From contig OX637797.1 of assembly GCA_951802425.1 (NCBI GenBank), forward strand, positions 2,542,001 through 2,606,000: DNA of 64,000 nucleotides. The letters run 5' to 3'. Position 1 is the stretch's first letter, and every line of letters starts with the position of its first letter. Under the pieces are notes generated by a model. It ran no database searches. It was not told where the DNA came from and saw only the letters and a program-made list of their open reading frames with translations. The position numbers and the translations under genes were made by a program. Of this stretch, positions 11,991-22,278 are shown one piece after another. Source of the stretch: Clavaria fumosa (lineage: Eukaryota; Basidiomycota; Agaricomycetes; Agaricales; Clavariaceae).

Positions 11991-12357
11991 CTGTACCATT
12001 TCATTCAATACGAACAGTCATGGTCACACTAAGGCTGTTCGGTTCGAATTTTGGTATGTGGTCATGTGTCACAATGGGCTTGTTCGAATGCACTGGAGCA
12101 GTTACCAGATTCACTCTTAGAGGCATTGTGAAAAGGGGTAGGACTGGCCTCTGTGTCCATGAATGGGGTGAGGTATGACTGTGCTGGCAAAGGGGGGCTC
12201 ATTTTTGCAGTCAAGATGACATTGCTAAGCACTGATCATAATACAGTGTTCGAATATTTTTCCAAGGTCACGGGTCACCCCTCCCCTGTTCGGCTGTTCG
12301 AAATGAAACTTTTGGTCACACGTCACAAGGGTGTTCGTATTGAATGAAATGGTACAG
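11991..12357. mobile_element. MITE-like element with perfect 26-bp TIRs and TA duplication
   Basis: Positions 11991-12016 and 12332-12357 are exact reverse complements (starting CTGTACCATTTCATTC). They are flanked on both sides by TA (11989-11990 and 12358-12359). The 367-bp interior has no coding potential but several TTCGAA and GGTCAC words in inverted order. TA duplications with TIRs are typical of Tc1/mariner-derived miniature elements; the assignment to that superfamily is inference. Confidence 0.75.
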
Positions 12358-12505
12358 TACTTCTGTACCCCATACCCGTATCCCATCTGACCCCTGTCTC
12401 CTGTCTTTCTATCCATTCCCGCACTTCTGTCCTTTCCACCCACCATCTTGTAATTTGTATCATGTCTAATCTGACCCTTGCCCTCCGTGAGTTGTGCTAA
12501 GTCTG

Positions 12506-12594
12506 TGTCAGACTTAGTCTCACACTCACACAACTCAATGTAAGGTCAATGATGACGATACTAACATAAGGGGAAAAGGGTACAAGTAAGAAAA
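12506..12594 (-). mobile_element. Left half of a split solo LTR (family LTR2)
   Basis: This is the first 89 bp of an inverted LTR2 (TGTCAGACTTAGTCTCAC start), preceded by GTCTG at 12501-12505. Its next bases (GGAC, 12903-12906) follow the solo LTR inserted at 12595. The remaining part of the same LTR lies at 39249-39441 and is followed by the same GTCTG. The two halves are separated by the giant KDZ element. Confidence 0.88.
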
Positions 12595-12897
12595 TGTCAG
12601 ACTTAGTCTCACGCTCACACAACTTAATGTAAGGTCAATGATGATGATACTAACATAAGGGGAAAAGGGCACAAGTAAGAAAAGGACGAAGTATATATAG
12701 CGAGCGCTTTGGGAGTTGCCGGCGTTCCCACGCTCGGACCCGTGCGTCACGTGATGCGCCCAGGCCCGGGTCACGTGATTTCCCCATTACATAATCCGCC
12801 ACCTGTTCGGGTCACGTGACTCGTCCGCAATCTTCCTGCAACTCTTTTGCAATCCTTTCTTGGCCTTTCCAGCCTGCTTATGTAAGCAATCCTGACA
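12595..12897 (-). mobile_element. Solo LTR, family LTR2, inserted in the split LTR
   Basis: A complete 303-bp LTR2 in reverse orientation, from TGTCAGACTTAG to ...CAATCCTGACA. It is flanked by the perfect 5-bp repeat GAAAA (12590-12594 and 12898-12902). It inserted into the older LTR2 copy directly beside the KDZ left end, so the first 89 bp of LTR2 appear here twice in tandem. It contains a TATATATA box and TCACGTGA motifs. Confidence 0.9.
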
Positions 12898-12906
12898 GAA
12901 AAGGAC

Positions 12907-13000
12907 CAACCCATTCAGTCAAAATCCCCCAATAGACATGGGATACCGGATGGTGAATATCCTCCAGTTCACTTGCGCCAGCGGAGTCCGGCGGAAGTAT
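12907..13000 (+). repeat. Left terminal inverted repeat of the KDZ element
   Basis: An imperfect inverted match to 39155-39248 without net length change. Shared blocks are TTCAGTCA (12914-12921), TACC (12944-12947), GGTGAATATCCT (12952-12963) and GTCCGGCGGA (12986-12995). The last block grades into the first unit of the internal array. Confidence 0.8.
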
Positions 13001-15145
13001 CCAATTTGAACATATGTAATGGGTCCGGCGGAGAGTATCCTTTACCCAACAGCCATCGGTCCGGTGGACATGGTATAGAATATTCTCTGCCTAATAACCA
13101 TGGGTCCAGCGGTTGGCAAGAATATTCTTTGCCTAATAACCATTGGTCCGATGGACATGGTATAGAATATTCTCTGCTCAATAGCCATTGGTCCGGTGGT
13201 GGGTGGGAATATTCTTTGCCCGATAGCCATCGGTCCGGCGGACATAGTATAGAATATTCTCTGCCTAATAACCATGGGTCTGGCAGTGGGCAAGAATATT
13301 CCTTGCCCAATAGCCATTGGTCTGGCGGACATAGTATAGAATATTCCTTGCCCAATAGCCATCAGTCCGGCGGACATAGTATAGAATATTCTCTGCCTAA
13401 TAATCATGGGTCCGGCGGTTGGCAAGAATATTCTTTGCCTAATAACCACTGGTCCGACGGACATGGTATAGAATATTCTCTGCTCAATAGCCATTGGTCC
13501 GGTGGTGGGTGGGAATATTCTTTGCCTGATAGCCATCGGTCCGGTGGACATAGTATAGAATATTCTCTGCCTAATAACCATCGGTCCGGTGGACATAGTA
13601 TAGAATATTCTCTGCCTAATAACCATGGGTCCGGCGGTTGGCAAGAATATTCTTTGCCCAATAACCATTGGTCCGACGGACATGGTATAGAATATTCTCT
13701 GTTTGATAGCCATTGGTCCGGCGGTGGGTGGGAATATTCTTTGCCCGATAGCCATCAGTCCGGCGGACATAGTATAGAATATTCTCTGCCCAATAACCAT
13801 GGGTCCGGCGGTGGGCAAGAATATTCCTTGCCTGATAGCCACTGGTCCGGCAGTGGGCAAGAATATTCCTTGCCCGTTAGCCACTGGTCCGGCGGACATA
13901 ATATAGAATATTCTCTGCCTAATAATCATGGGTCTGGCGGTGGGCAAGAATATTCCTTGCCCAATAGCCATCGGTCCGGCGGACATAGTATAGAATATTC
14001 TCTGCCTAATAACCATGGGTCTGGCAGTGGGCAAGAATATTCCTTGCCCAATAGCCATTGGTCTGGCGGACATAGTATAGAATATTCCTTGCCCAATAGC
14101 CATCAGTCCGGCGGACATAGTATAGAATATTCTCTGCCTAATAATCATGGGTCCGGCGGTTGGCAAGAATATTCTTTGCCTAATAACCACTGGTCCGACG
14201 GACATGGTATAGAATATTCTCTGCTCAATAGCCATTGGTCCGGTGGTGGGTGGGAATATTCTTTGCCTGATAGCCATCGGTCCGGTGGACATAGTATAGA
14301 ATATTCTCTGCCTAATAACCATCGGTCCGGTGGACATAGTATAGAATATTCTCTGCCTAATAACCATGGGTCCGGCGGTTGGCAAGAATATTCTTTGCCC
14401 AATAACCATTGGTCCGACGGACATGGTATAGAATATTCTCTGTTTGATAGCCATTGGTCCGGCGGTGGGTGGGAATATTCTTTGCCCGATAGCCATCAGT
14501 CCGGCGGACATAGTATAGAATATTCTCTGCCCAATAACCATGGGTCCGGCGGTGGGCAAGAATATTCCTTGCCTGATAGCCACTGGTCCGGCAGTGGGCA
14601 AGAATATTCCTTGCCCGTTAGCCACTGGTCCGGCGGACATAATATAGAATATTCTCTGCCTAATAATCATGGGTCTGGCGGTGGGCAAGAATATTCCTTG
14701 CCCAATAGCCATCGGTCCGGCGGACATAGTATAGAATATTCTCTGCCTAATAACCATGGGTCCGGTGGTTGGCAAGAATATTCTTTGCCCAATAACCATT
14801 GGTCTGACAGACATGGTATAGAATATTCTCTGCTTAATAGCCATTGGTCCGGCGGTGGGTGGGAATATTCTTTGCCCAATAGCCACCGGTCCGGTGGACA
14901 TAGTATAGAATATTCTCTGCCTAATAACCATGGGTCTGGCGGTGGGCAAGAATATTCTTTGCACAATAGCCATTGGTCCGACAGACATGGTATAGAATAT
15001 TCTATGCCCAATAGACATTGGCATGGAATATTCAGATATTTATTACAGCAATGGGCAAGAATATTCTATGCCCAATAGACATTGGCATGGAATATTCGGA
15101 TATTTATTACCGTTGTCATACCAGACATTGAATATCCTCCCTATT
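12986..15145 (+). repeat. Left subterminal array: 42/45-bp units around GAATATTC
   Basis: About 47 tandem units, each containing the palindrome GAATATTC and a GTCCGGCGGA-like core. Units are 42 or 45 bp, mostly alternating. A higher-order block of 741 bp is duplicated (about 13231-13971 and 13972-14712). Because every unit length is a multiple of three, open frames run through the array on both strands (701 codons plus, 660 codons minus). In reverse complement the unit aligns with the 44-bp unit of the right array, so the two arrays are inverted relative to each other. Transposase binding is a plausible role but is not shown. Confidence 0.88.
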
Positions 15146-15228
15146 GCTTTCGGACTTTCCTATGCTTCCCTGCTGGAGGTCCTATCTTTACCACTCCTGT
15201 CTCCTTCCTTTTTCTCTCCCGCATTTGT

Positions 15229-15533
15229 TGTCAGGATCGCTTACATAAGCAGGTTGGAAAGGCCAAGAAAGGATCACAAAAGAGTTGCGGGAAGTTTGCG
15301 GACGAGTCACGTGACCCGAATGGGTGGTGGCTTACATAATGGGAAAATCACGTGACCCGGGCCTGGACGCATCACGTGACGCACGGGGTCCGAGCGTGGG
15401 AACACCGGCAACTCCCGAACCGCTTGCTATATATACTATGTTGCTTTCTTACTTGTACCCTTTTCCCCTTATGTTAGTATCGTCATCATCGACCTTACGT
15501 TAAGTTGTGTGAACCGTGAGACTAAGTCTGACA
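15229..15533 (+). repeat. 5' LTR of the LTR2 chromovirus
   Basis: 305 bp with a TATATATA box, three TCACGTGA motifs and the predicted transcript start ATGTTAGTAT (15471). The primer-binding segment ATACTAACAT (15536-15545) lies just downstream and is complementary to that start, as in self-primed Tf1/sushi-like elements. Confidence 0.9.
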
Positions 15534-16186
15534 CAATACTAACATCAACCCCTGTCTGCCCTAGCCCCGTGTCCTAACCCGGCTAGCCTGGACCCCTATC
15601 TCAAACTGTCACACTCTGTGACAGCTTATCCCCCTCATCCTCTTTCTCTTTACCCTGCCCACGGTGTGCAACAGAACCGTGTGAAATTTTTACTGTGTGT
15701 AGATACACGTGACCAGACCCGGAGGAAGTCTACTGTGACCCTCCCCAAGAGACACTGAGTGCCAAAGGCCCGGAACTTTGCTTTACAGCTACGTACCAGT
15801 GAATCGTGTAGTGTACAGGGCACGGAAAGGCCCTATACATAGTTTTTCTGTAGTTTCCTGGTCCAGTGGACAGGGCCCTTGCTCTGTGACCATTGTCAGA
15901 AGGGCACACGGGCAACTCACTAGGAGTTGTGGAGTGACCACCTGGGACACCATTCGGGCCCCACGCTAGCAACAAGTTTTATAGAATAAGAGTTCTATAA
16001 GTACCTAGATACATAGAGAGCAGCCTGAGAGGACAGGACTGCTAAGAGATCGAAGAAATCCTGAGTGCCCAAGGCCCGGAATTCTATTTACAGCATCTGC
16101 GTCTGAGACCGGGTCAAGCCCAGCTCCCCCCCGATTCCCCTGTTACTGACGTCCCCGAAACCCCATCACCACCACCAGGGTCTGTG

Positions 16187-16946
16187 ATGGCTGACCACGT
16201 CGCCCCGCCTGAAGTCCATGCCACGAGGCTGGATTTAGTCGTCGCCCCATTCGATGGGCAAAAAAGAAATTTCCGTACATTCCTCCGGTCGCTCCGCCTC
16301 CTGTTTATGGCGAATCCGATAATCTATGCCACGGACCTGGCAAAGGTCCTCTACACCCTCAGCAAAATTACTGGCAAGGGGTTTGCCGCAGAATGGGCAA
16401 ATGTGAAGGGAGAGGAAATCCTGGGTAACAACGAGGTTGGAACCTGGGCAGAATTTGTGGAAGAGATGAAGCGAGCGTTCGATGACCTGAACGACCGTGC
16501 GACTGCCCTCGCAGATATTGCGAGGTTGAAACAGGGTGTCATGACGGCACCTGAGTTCTTCGCAAAGTTCGAAACAATGTTCCGAAGAGCGGGGATGACA
16601 GAAGTGGCCGATTTGGACATCCTGGTCCATTGGCTGGAGTCGAATCTGAGCAGGAGGCTAGTGGGAAAGGTCTATGGTGTTTCGCCAATGCCAGAGACCT
16701 ACGTGCAGTGGAAGGCACTTGCCGAAAAGCTAGATGCTCAGCAGCATCGCCTCGACGGAGTCATCGCACAACAGAACTCTGTGTGTCCTGCTCTGCCCAC
16801 AACCAGCCGCCCCCTCCCTCAACAAACCCACTTCGCCCCAGCCCCCCGTCCCTTCCTGGCCCAGCCTCTGGCCCGCACCCCTGCCCCTCCCACCATGCCG
16901 TGTCCCACCAATGCCGGTGATGCCATGGTGGTGGATCGTGCCCGTG
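16187..16946 (+). pseudogene. gag 5' part of the LTR2 chromovirus
   Basis: Begins MADHVAPPEVHATRLDLVV, continues PFDGQKRNFRTFLRSLRLLF and ends in a proline-rich linker at VVDRA. There the younger LTR1 element interrupts it (duplication CCGTG). The sequence is close to the intact gag of the inserted element, so the two families are sisters. The zinc knuckle that should follow is found after the insertion at 22585. Confidence 0.88.
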
Positions 16947-17236
16947 TGTTAGGATCGCTTATGTAAGCCATCCCAAAGTGCAGTTGTGGAGAAACTGGGG
17001 AGGGTTGTTGGAAGGTCACATGACCTGTGGCTGTGGTCAGATTACATAATCGTAAGATCACATGACCTGGGCCTGGGCGCATCACGTGATCTGAGAGGTC
17101 CGAGCGTGGGAACGCCGGCAAATGCCGAAGCGTTCGCTATATATACTACGTCTTTTCCATTCTTGTACCCTTTTCCCCTTATCTTAGTATTGTCGTCATG
17201 ACCTTACGCTTAAGTTGTGTGAGACCCAGTCTGATA
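16947..17236 (+). repeat. 5' LTR of the LTR1 chromovirus
   Basis: 290 bp, TGTTAGGATC to GTCTGATA. It has a TATATATA box at 17138-17145, TCACATGA and TCACGTGA octamers upstream of it, and the predicted transcript start at 17181 (ATCTTAGTATT). Confidence 0.95.
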
Positions 17237-17248
17237 TAATACTAAGAT
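17138..17248 (+). promoter_or_regulatory. TATA box, transcript start and self-priming site
   Basis: The TATA box is at 17138-17145. ATCTTAGTATT at 17181-17191, about 36 bp after it, is the exact complement of AATACTAAGAT at 17238-17248, one base after the LTR. Complementarity between the RNA 5' end and the primer-binding site is the hallmark of Tf1-type self-priming. The outer element has a co-varying pair (ATGTTAGTAT with ATACTAACAT). Confidence 0.75.
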
Positions 17249-17810
17249 CCGCCTGTCCGCCCTAGCCCCGTGTCCTAACCCGGCTAGCCTGGACTCTTAA
17301 TTTCAAACTGTGACACGTTGTCACAGCTCAGCCCCTATCATCCTCTTCTCCTTTACCCTGCCCGCGGTGTGTAACAGAACCGCGCGAAATTTTTACTGTG
17401 TGTAGATACACGTGACCAGACCCAGAGGAAGTCAACTGTGACCCTCCCCAAGTGATACCGAGTGCCCAAGGCCCGGAACTTTGTTTTACAGCTACGTACC
17501 AGTGAATCGTGTAGTGTACAGGGCAAGGAAAGGCCCCTACATAGTCTTTCTGTAGTTTCCTGGTCCAGTGGACAGGGCCCTTGCTCTGTGACCATTGTCA
17601 GAAGGGCGCACGGGCAACTCATTAGGAGTTGTGGAGTGACCACCTGGGACACCATTTGGGCCCCACGTTAACAAAAGTTTCATAGAATAAGAGTTCTATA
17701 GGTACATAAGTACACAGAAGAGCAGCCTAAGAGGACAGGACTGTTAAGAGATCGAAGAAATCCTGAGTGCCCAAGGCCTGGAACTTTATTTACAGCATCC
17801 AGGGCCTGTG

Positions 17811-20800
17811 ATGGCAGACCATGTCGCCCCGCCTGTAGCCCAACCTATGAGGCTTGACCTATCTGTTGCCCCCTTTGATGGGCAGAAAAGGAACTTCCGT
17901 ACATTCCTCCGATCCCTTCGCCTCCTGTTTATGGCGAACCCGACTGTCTATGCTGTGGACCTGGTGAAGGTCCTTTTTGCTCTGAGCAAAATTACTGGAG
18001 AAGGATTCGCTGCAGAGTGGGCGAATATGAAGGTGGAAGAGATCCTGGGTAGTGGCAAGGCCGGAACCTGGGCAGAGTTTGTGGAGGAGATGAAGCGTGC
18101 ATTCGATGACCCGAATGACCGTGCGACTGCCCTTGCCGATATTGCAGGGCTGAAACAGGGTGCCATGACAGCACCAGAGTTCTTCGCGAAATTCGAGACG
18201 CTGTCCCGACGGGCGAAGTTGAGTGCAGAGAAGGACTCAGGAATCCTAGTCCATTGGCTGGAGTTGAACCTGAGTAGGAGGTTGGTGGAGAGAATCTATG
18301 GTGTCTCCCCGATGCCAGAGACATATGGAGAATGGAAGGTGCTGGCTGAGAGGCTTGATGCCCAGCAAAGGCGACTGGATGGGATACTCACGGAACGGAC
18401 ACCGCGACCCACCGCAACCCTACCGCGACCTGCCGTGACCGTTTCGCGACCTCTTGTGACCCCTCTGCTGTGTACTCCAGATGTGGCCATGGCCCGAGGA
18501 TGGGCCCCTGCTGATGAGAGATGTTGTTTCCGATGCCACCAGACTGGCCATGCTGTCCGTTTCTGCCCCCTGCCTGATACGCGTCTGCAGGTCCCAAGGG
18601 CCCAAACCCGGGCAGCACCATGTGCCCCCCAAATGGCGGAGGGATATGAGAAAGAGATTGCACGGCTCCGAGCCTGCATAGAGCTGTGTGAGAGAGAGAG
18701 GAGGACTCCCACTGGGGAGAAGAAGTGTGCCAGCCCCCTTTCCGTCCCTGTGCCTGCTGCAAGTATACCCCGATATACTATCTTGCAGCGGAGACATACC
18801 CGAATTGGGGCTGAGGTGAAGGAGGAAGTGAGACTGGCAGAGCACCTAACCAGAGTGCGGCCAGAAGTGCGGAAACATGTGCCACGAGAGCTAGCCATCC
18901 AGGTGCACTTGGAGGCTTTCAGCACTGGCAAAGGGACCACAATGAAGGCCCTTGTTGACTCAGGGTGCACCAACTGCTTCATGGATTTGGAGTGGGCGAA
19001 AGGAGTGGGACTGGAGCCATCTCTCCTGCTGAACCCAATCACCATGTATAATGTGGATGGGACACAGAACAGGAATGGAAAGGTCCGGTATGGGATAGAG
19101 GTGCTGGTGAGAGTTGGTGACCACCAGGAGCGGATCCACTTTCTGCTGGGAAAGACCCAGTCCCACAAGGTCATCCTTGGGCATGACTGGCTCAAGCGGC
19201 ATAACCCGGATATCGACTGGCAGAAGGCAGAGCTGAGCCTTACCCGCTGCCCCCCACAGTGTTCCCCATCCCCTCGAGCCTCTGCACCCCTGAAAACGAG
19301 TACCCTCGCATCCACGAGTATTCTGGACACCCGTTTTCCCAACTCTGGCCCTACCCCCGATTGGCCCAGCCGCTACCCTTTGGTGTTTAGTGAAGCGAAG
19401 TGGGATGAACTTCCCCGCTCCCGACCAGACTTCGATATTAAGATCGAGTTCAAAAAGGACCCTGAGCACCTCTCCTCCAAGCTGTATTCTTTGACACGGC
19501 AGGAGATGGTGGAGATGAACCGTTGGGTGGATGAGCAGCTTGCTTCTGGACGAATCCGGCCCTCAAAATCCCCATATGCCAGCCCCTTCTTCTTCAAACA
19601 TGAGAAGGACAAACTGCGGCCAATCATCGACTACTCGAGGCTGAATGCACACCTGATCAAGGACAAGTACCCCCTCCCCCGCATCCGAGACACAGTGGAT
19701 GTGCTTAAAGGAGCGTCGATCTACTCTAAGATTGATGCAAAGGGAGGTTTCCCATCTATGCAGGTCTGGCCCGAGCACCAGCACCGCTGTGCCTTCCTGA
19801 CACCCCGTGGACTCTTTGAACCAGCTGTCATGTGGTTTGGACTGCAGAATGCCCCTGCTACCTTCCAACGCTTCATGAATCATGTGTTGAGGGAGGAGAT
19901 TGCAGGAGGACATGTGAGGGCCTATGTGGATGATGTCATTGTGTTTGCAGAGGACTTGGCTACACACCGGTACTGGATGGATCAGGTCTTGAGGAAGTTT
20001 GGAGAGAATGGGTTGTGTCTCAAACTCAGTAAATGCGAGTTTGAGAAGAGCGAGATCATCTTCCTGGGGATGAAGATCTCCCACAACAGACTAGAGCATG
20101 ATCCGGCCAAGGGTGCGGCAGTCCGAGATTGGCCACGTCCCAAGAATGTGAAGGATGTCCAGAGGTTCAATGGAATGCTGAACTACCTCCGCCGACACAT
20201 CCCGAATCTTTCTGCCCGGGCAAAGCCACTCTTCCGGCTGACTGGGAATGTTCCATGGAAATGGGAGGAGGAGGAGGAAGCAGCCTTCCGAGATCTCCGC
20301 CAGGCACTCGTATCGGCCCCGGTCTTGGCTCTGCCTCAGGACAAAGGGAGATGGAAGGTAGAGACAGATGCAAGCAACCTGGCAACTGGTGGAGTGCTCT
20401 CGCAGCAGCAGATGGATGGAACCTGGAGAGTTGTTGACTATATCTCCAAGGCCCTCACTGCAGCTGAGAAGAACTATGATGTGTATGACAAGGAGTTCTT
20501 GGCTGTGATTCGGGCACTTCGCGAGTGGCGAGCATACCTCATTGGAGCAGAGGAGACAATTGAGATCTGGACGGACCATGCAAACCTCCAGTACTTCCGG
20601 AAGCCCCAGAAGTTGAAGCCGAGGCAGGTTCGTTGGGTTGGAGAGCTCCAGTGCTTTGACTTTGAGATAAAGTATCGCACTGGCAAGTCGAATACAAAGG
20701 CAGATGCACTCTCCCGGAGACCGGACTATGGAGAGATGGTGGAGGAGGATGCACCGGTGCAGGTTTTCCCGGAAACGGAAGTCCGTGTGTCATTCACATC

Positions 20801-22118
20801 GGAAATGGAGACGCTACTCCAGAAAAATAGCGCGGTACACATACAGAAGCCGGAGGAGCTTGATGATGAGTGGACACGAGATCGTGCTGGACTCTGGCGG
20901 AAGGGGATAGTCACTTGGGTCCCCCTAGGAGCTCGTGAGGCCGTTCTTGAGTTTGAGCATGACCTCCCTGCTGCTGGACACCCTGGGCCCCGGAAGTTGA
21001 GAGCAGCACTAGTGAAGGGTTATTGGTGGCCGGACATGGTAAAAGATGCGGATCGGTATGCCCAGGGGTGTGAGACATGCCAGCGGACGAAGCCCGACCG
21101 TACCAAGCGTGCTGCCCCACTGCACCCCCATCTGGTGCCCGATGGTCCCTGGTCAGTGATTTCATGGGACATAGTCGGTCCCCTCCCCCTCTCCCGTGGA
21201 CATAATGCCATCCTTGTTATTGTCGACAAATTCACGAAACGGACACTGCTCGAAGCGATTGGGCTCGACCTCACAGGACTTGGAGCGGCGCGTCTCCTCC
21301 GGGATCGAGTGTTTCGTGACCATGGAGTCCCTCACAAGGTTGTGAGTGACCGGGGGTCCCAGTTTGTGTCCCGCTTCATGAAGGAGTTCTACTCCATGAT
21401 CCGGGTAAAGGCAAATCCAAGTACTGCCTTTCATCCACAGACTGATGGACAGACGGAACGGGCGAACCAGGAGATGGAGATCTATCTCCGGGCTTATGTG
21501 GACCATCTCCAGGATGACTGGGCTGAATGGTTGTCCACTGCGGAGTTTGCTCTTAATAATCGTGAGCACTCAGCGACAGGACAGACACCTTTCTTCCTCG
21601 ATTATGGACGACACCCATGGAATGGGGGGCTCCGGCCACCTTCTGAGGTGAACCCGGCGGCAGACGAGTGGATGGCTAAGCTCACGGAGTCCCGAAGAGC
21701 AGCCAAGGAGGCAATGGAGAAAGCGGTGGCAGCGATGAAGAAGAGCTACGATAAGGGGAAACGCCCAAGTCGGGAGTACTCTGAGGGAGATCTGGTCTGG
21801 CTGGATACTAGAAACTTGAAGATGGACCGGCCCTGTAAAAAGCTTGACAACAAGAGAGCAGGCCCCTTTGCAGTTGAGGAGAAGGTGGGACCTGCTGGGT
21901 ATCGCCTCAAGCTCCCTCGGGCCTGGCGCATCCATCGGGTCTTCAATGAGTTGCTGTTGACACCATACCACCCCCCCTCCTTCCCTTCTCAGAACCTGCC
22001 TCCCCCTCCTTCCCTTCTCAGAACCTGCCTCCCCCTCCACCCCCTACGATTGATGACGACCACCTGGAGTATGATGTGGAGGCGATCCTTGATGTTAAGA
22101 AGGTGGGACGTGGGGTGA
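17811..22118 (+). CDS. Gag-Pol polyprotein of the LTR1 chromovirus
   Basis: One frame of about 1435 codons; the ATG at 17811 follows a GTG at 17808. Order by residue: Gag to about 235; zinc knuckle CFRCHQTGHAVRFC near 240; protease ALVDSGCTNCFMD near 380; reverse transcriptase with YVDD near 703; RNase H with TDASNLATGG near 852; integrase zinc domain (H-H-C-C, ending CETCQRTK) near 1048-1090; integrase core with SWDIVG near 1118, SDRGSQF near 1178 and the catalytic E in TDGQTERANQEME near 1215. This is a Ty3/Gypsy (Metaviridae) polyprotein that copies and integrates the element. The last ~45 codons are out of phase because of a 29-bp tandem duplication near 21975-22035, so the chromodomain is lost from this frame. 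Confidence 0.95.
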   Translation: MADHVAPPVAQPMRLDLSVAPFDGQKRNFRTFLRSLRLLFMANPTVYAVDLVKVLFALSKITGEGFAAEWANMKVEEILGSGKAGTWAEFVEEMKRAFDDPNDRATALADIAGLKQGAMTAPEFFAKFETLSRRAKLSAEKDSGILVHWLELNLSRRLVERIYGVSPMPETYGEWKVLAERLDAQQRRLDGILTERTPRPTATLPRPAVTVSRPLVTPLLCTPDVAMARGWAPADERCCFRCHQTGHAVRFCPLPDTRLQVPRAQTRAAPCAPQMAEGYEKEIARLRACIELCERERRTPTGEKKCASPLSVPVPAASIPRYTILQRRHTRIGAEVKEEVRLAEHLTRVRPEVRKHVPRELAIQVHLEAFSTGKGTTMKALVDSGCTNCFMDLEWAKGVGLEPSLLLNPITMYNVDGTQNRNGKVRYGIEVLVRVGDHQERIHFLLGKTQSHKVILGHDWLKRHNPDIDWQKAELSLTRCPPQCSPSPRASAPLKTSTLASTSILDTRFPNSGPTPDWPSRYPLVFSEAKWDELPRSRPDFDIKIEFKKDPEHLSSKLYSLTRQEMVEMNRWVDEQLASGRIRPSKSPYASPFFFKHEKDKLRPIIDYSRLNAHLIKDKYPLPRIRDTVDVLKGASIYSKIDAKGGFPSMQVWPEHQHRCAFLTPRGLFEPAVMWFGLQNAPATFQRFMNHVLREEIAGGHVRAYVDDVIVFAEDLATHRYWMDQVLRKFGENGLCLKLSKCEFEKSEIIFLGMKISHNRLEHDPAKGAAVRDWPRPKNVKDVQRFNGMLNYLRRHIPNLSARAKPLFRLTGNVPWKWEEEEEAAFRDLRQALVSAPVLALPQDKGRWKVETDASNLATGGVLSQQQMDGTWRVVDYISKALTAAEKNYDVYDKEFLAVIRALREWRAYLIGAEETIEIWTDHANLQYFRKPQKLKPRQVRWVGELQCFDFEIKYRTGKSNTKADALSRRPDYGEMVEEDAPVQVFPETEVRVSFTSEMETLLQKNSAVHIQKPEELDDEWTRDRAGLWRKGIVTWVPLGAREAVLEFEHDLPAAGHPGPRKLRAALVKGYWWPDMVKDADRYAQGCETCQRTKPDRTKRAAPLHPHLVPDGPWSVISWDIVGPLPLSRGHNAILVIVDKFTKRTLLEAIGLDLTGLGAARLLRDRVFRDHGVPHKVVSDRGSQFVSRFMKEFYSMIRVKANPSTAFHPQTDGQTERANQEMEIYLRAYVDHLQDDWAEWLSTAEFALNNREHSATGQTPFFLDYGRHPWNGGLRPPSEVNPAADEWMAKLTESRRAAKEAMEKAVAAMKKSYDKGKRPSREYSEGDLVWLDTRNLKMDRPCKKLDNKRAGPFAVEEKVGPAGYRLKLPRAWRIHRVFNELLLTPYHPPSFPSQNLPPPPSLLRTCLPLHPLRLMTTTWSMMWRRSLMLRRWDVG

Positions 22119-22267
22119 AGTACTTGGTGAAGTGGTTGGGATATCCAGTGGAGGAAAACACTTGGGAGCCCCGTAGGAACCTCACTAACGTAACGTTGCT
22201 TCTCCGGGACTTCTTCCTCTCCCACCCCGACAAGGCCAAGCTAGCTGGTCGGGACGCCCAGCCTTAA
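22076..22267 (+). pseudogene. Chromodomain displaced from the Pol frame
   Basis: Encodes DVKKVGRGVKYLVKWLGYPV then EENTWEPRRNLTN, a chromodomain with the usual aromatic cage positions. Chromodomains at the integrase C-terminus direct chromoviruses to marked histones. Here it lies one frame away from Pol because CTCCTTCCC...CTCCCC (29 bp) occurs twice in tandem just upstream. The outer element has a single copy and its chromodomain is in phase. Confidence 0.88.
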
Positions 22268-22278
22268 GAGGGGGGTGA

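Noticed and set aside
11699..12178. 159-codon plus ORF
   Set aside because: It runs through the MITE terminal repeat, so it is a chance frame.
13042..15024. 660-codon minus-strand ORF over the same array
   Set aside because: Same repeats read backwards; stop-free because unit lengths are multiples of three. No known domain.
12973..15078. 701-codon plus-strand ORF over the left array as an ordinary gene
   Set aside because: It begins at TTG, has no in-frame ATG before the array end, and consists only of tandem repeats; recorded as a repeat with a coding question.
18296..19342. 348-codon minus ORF inside the LTR1 element
   Set aside because: Shadow of the Gag-Pol frame on the other strand.
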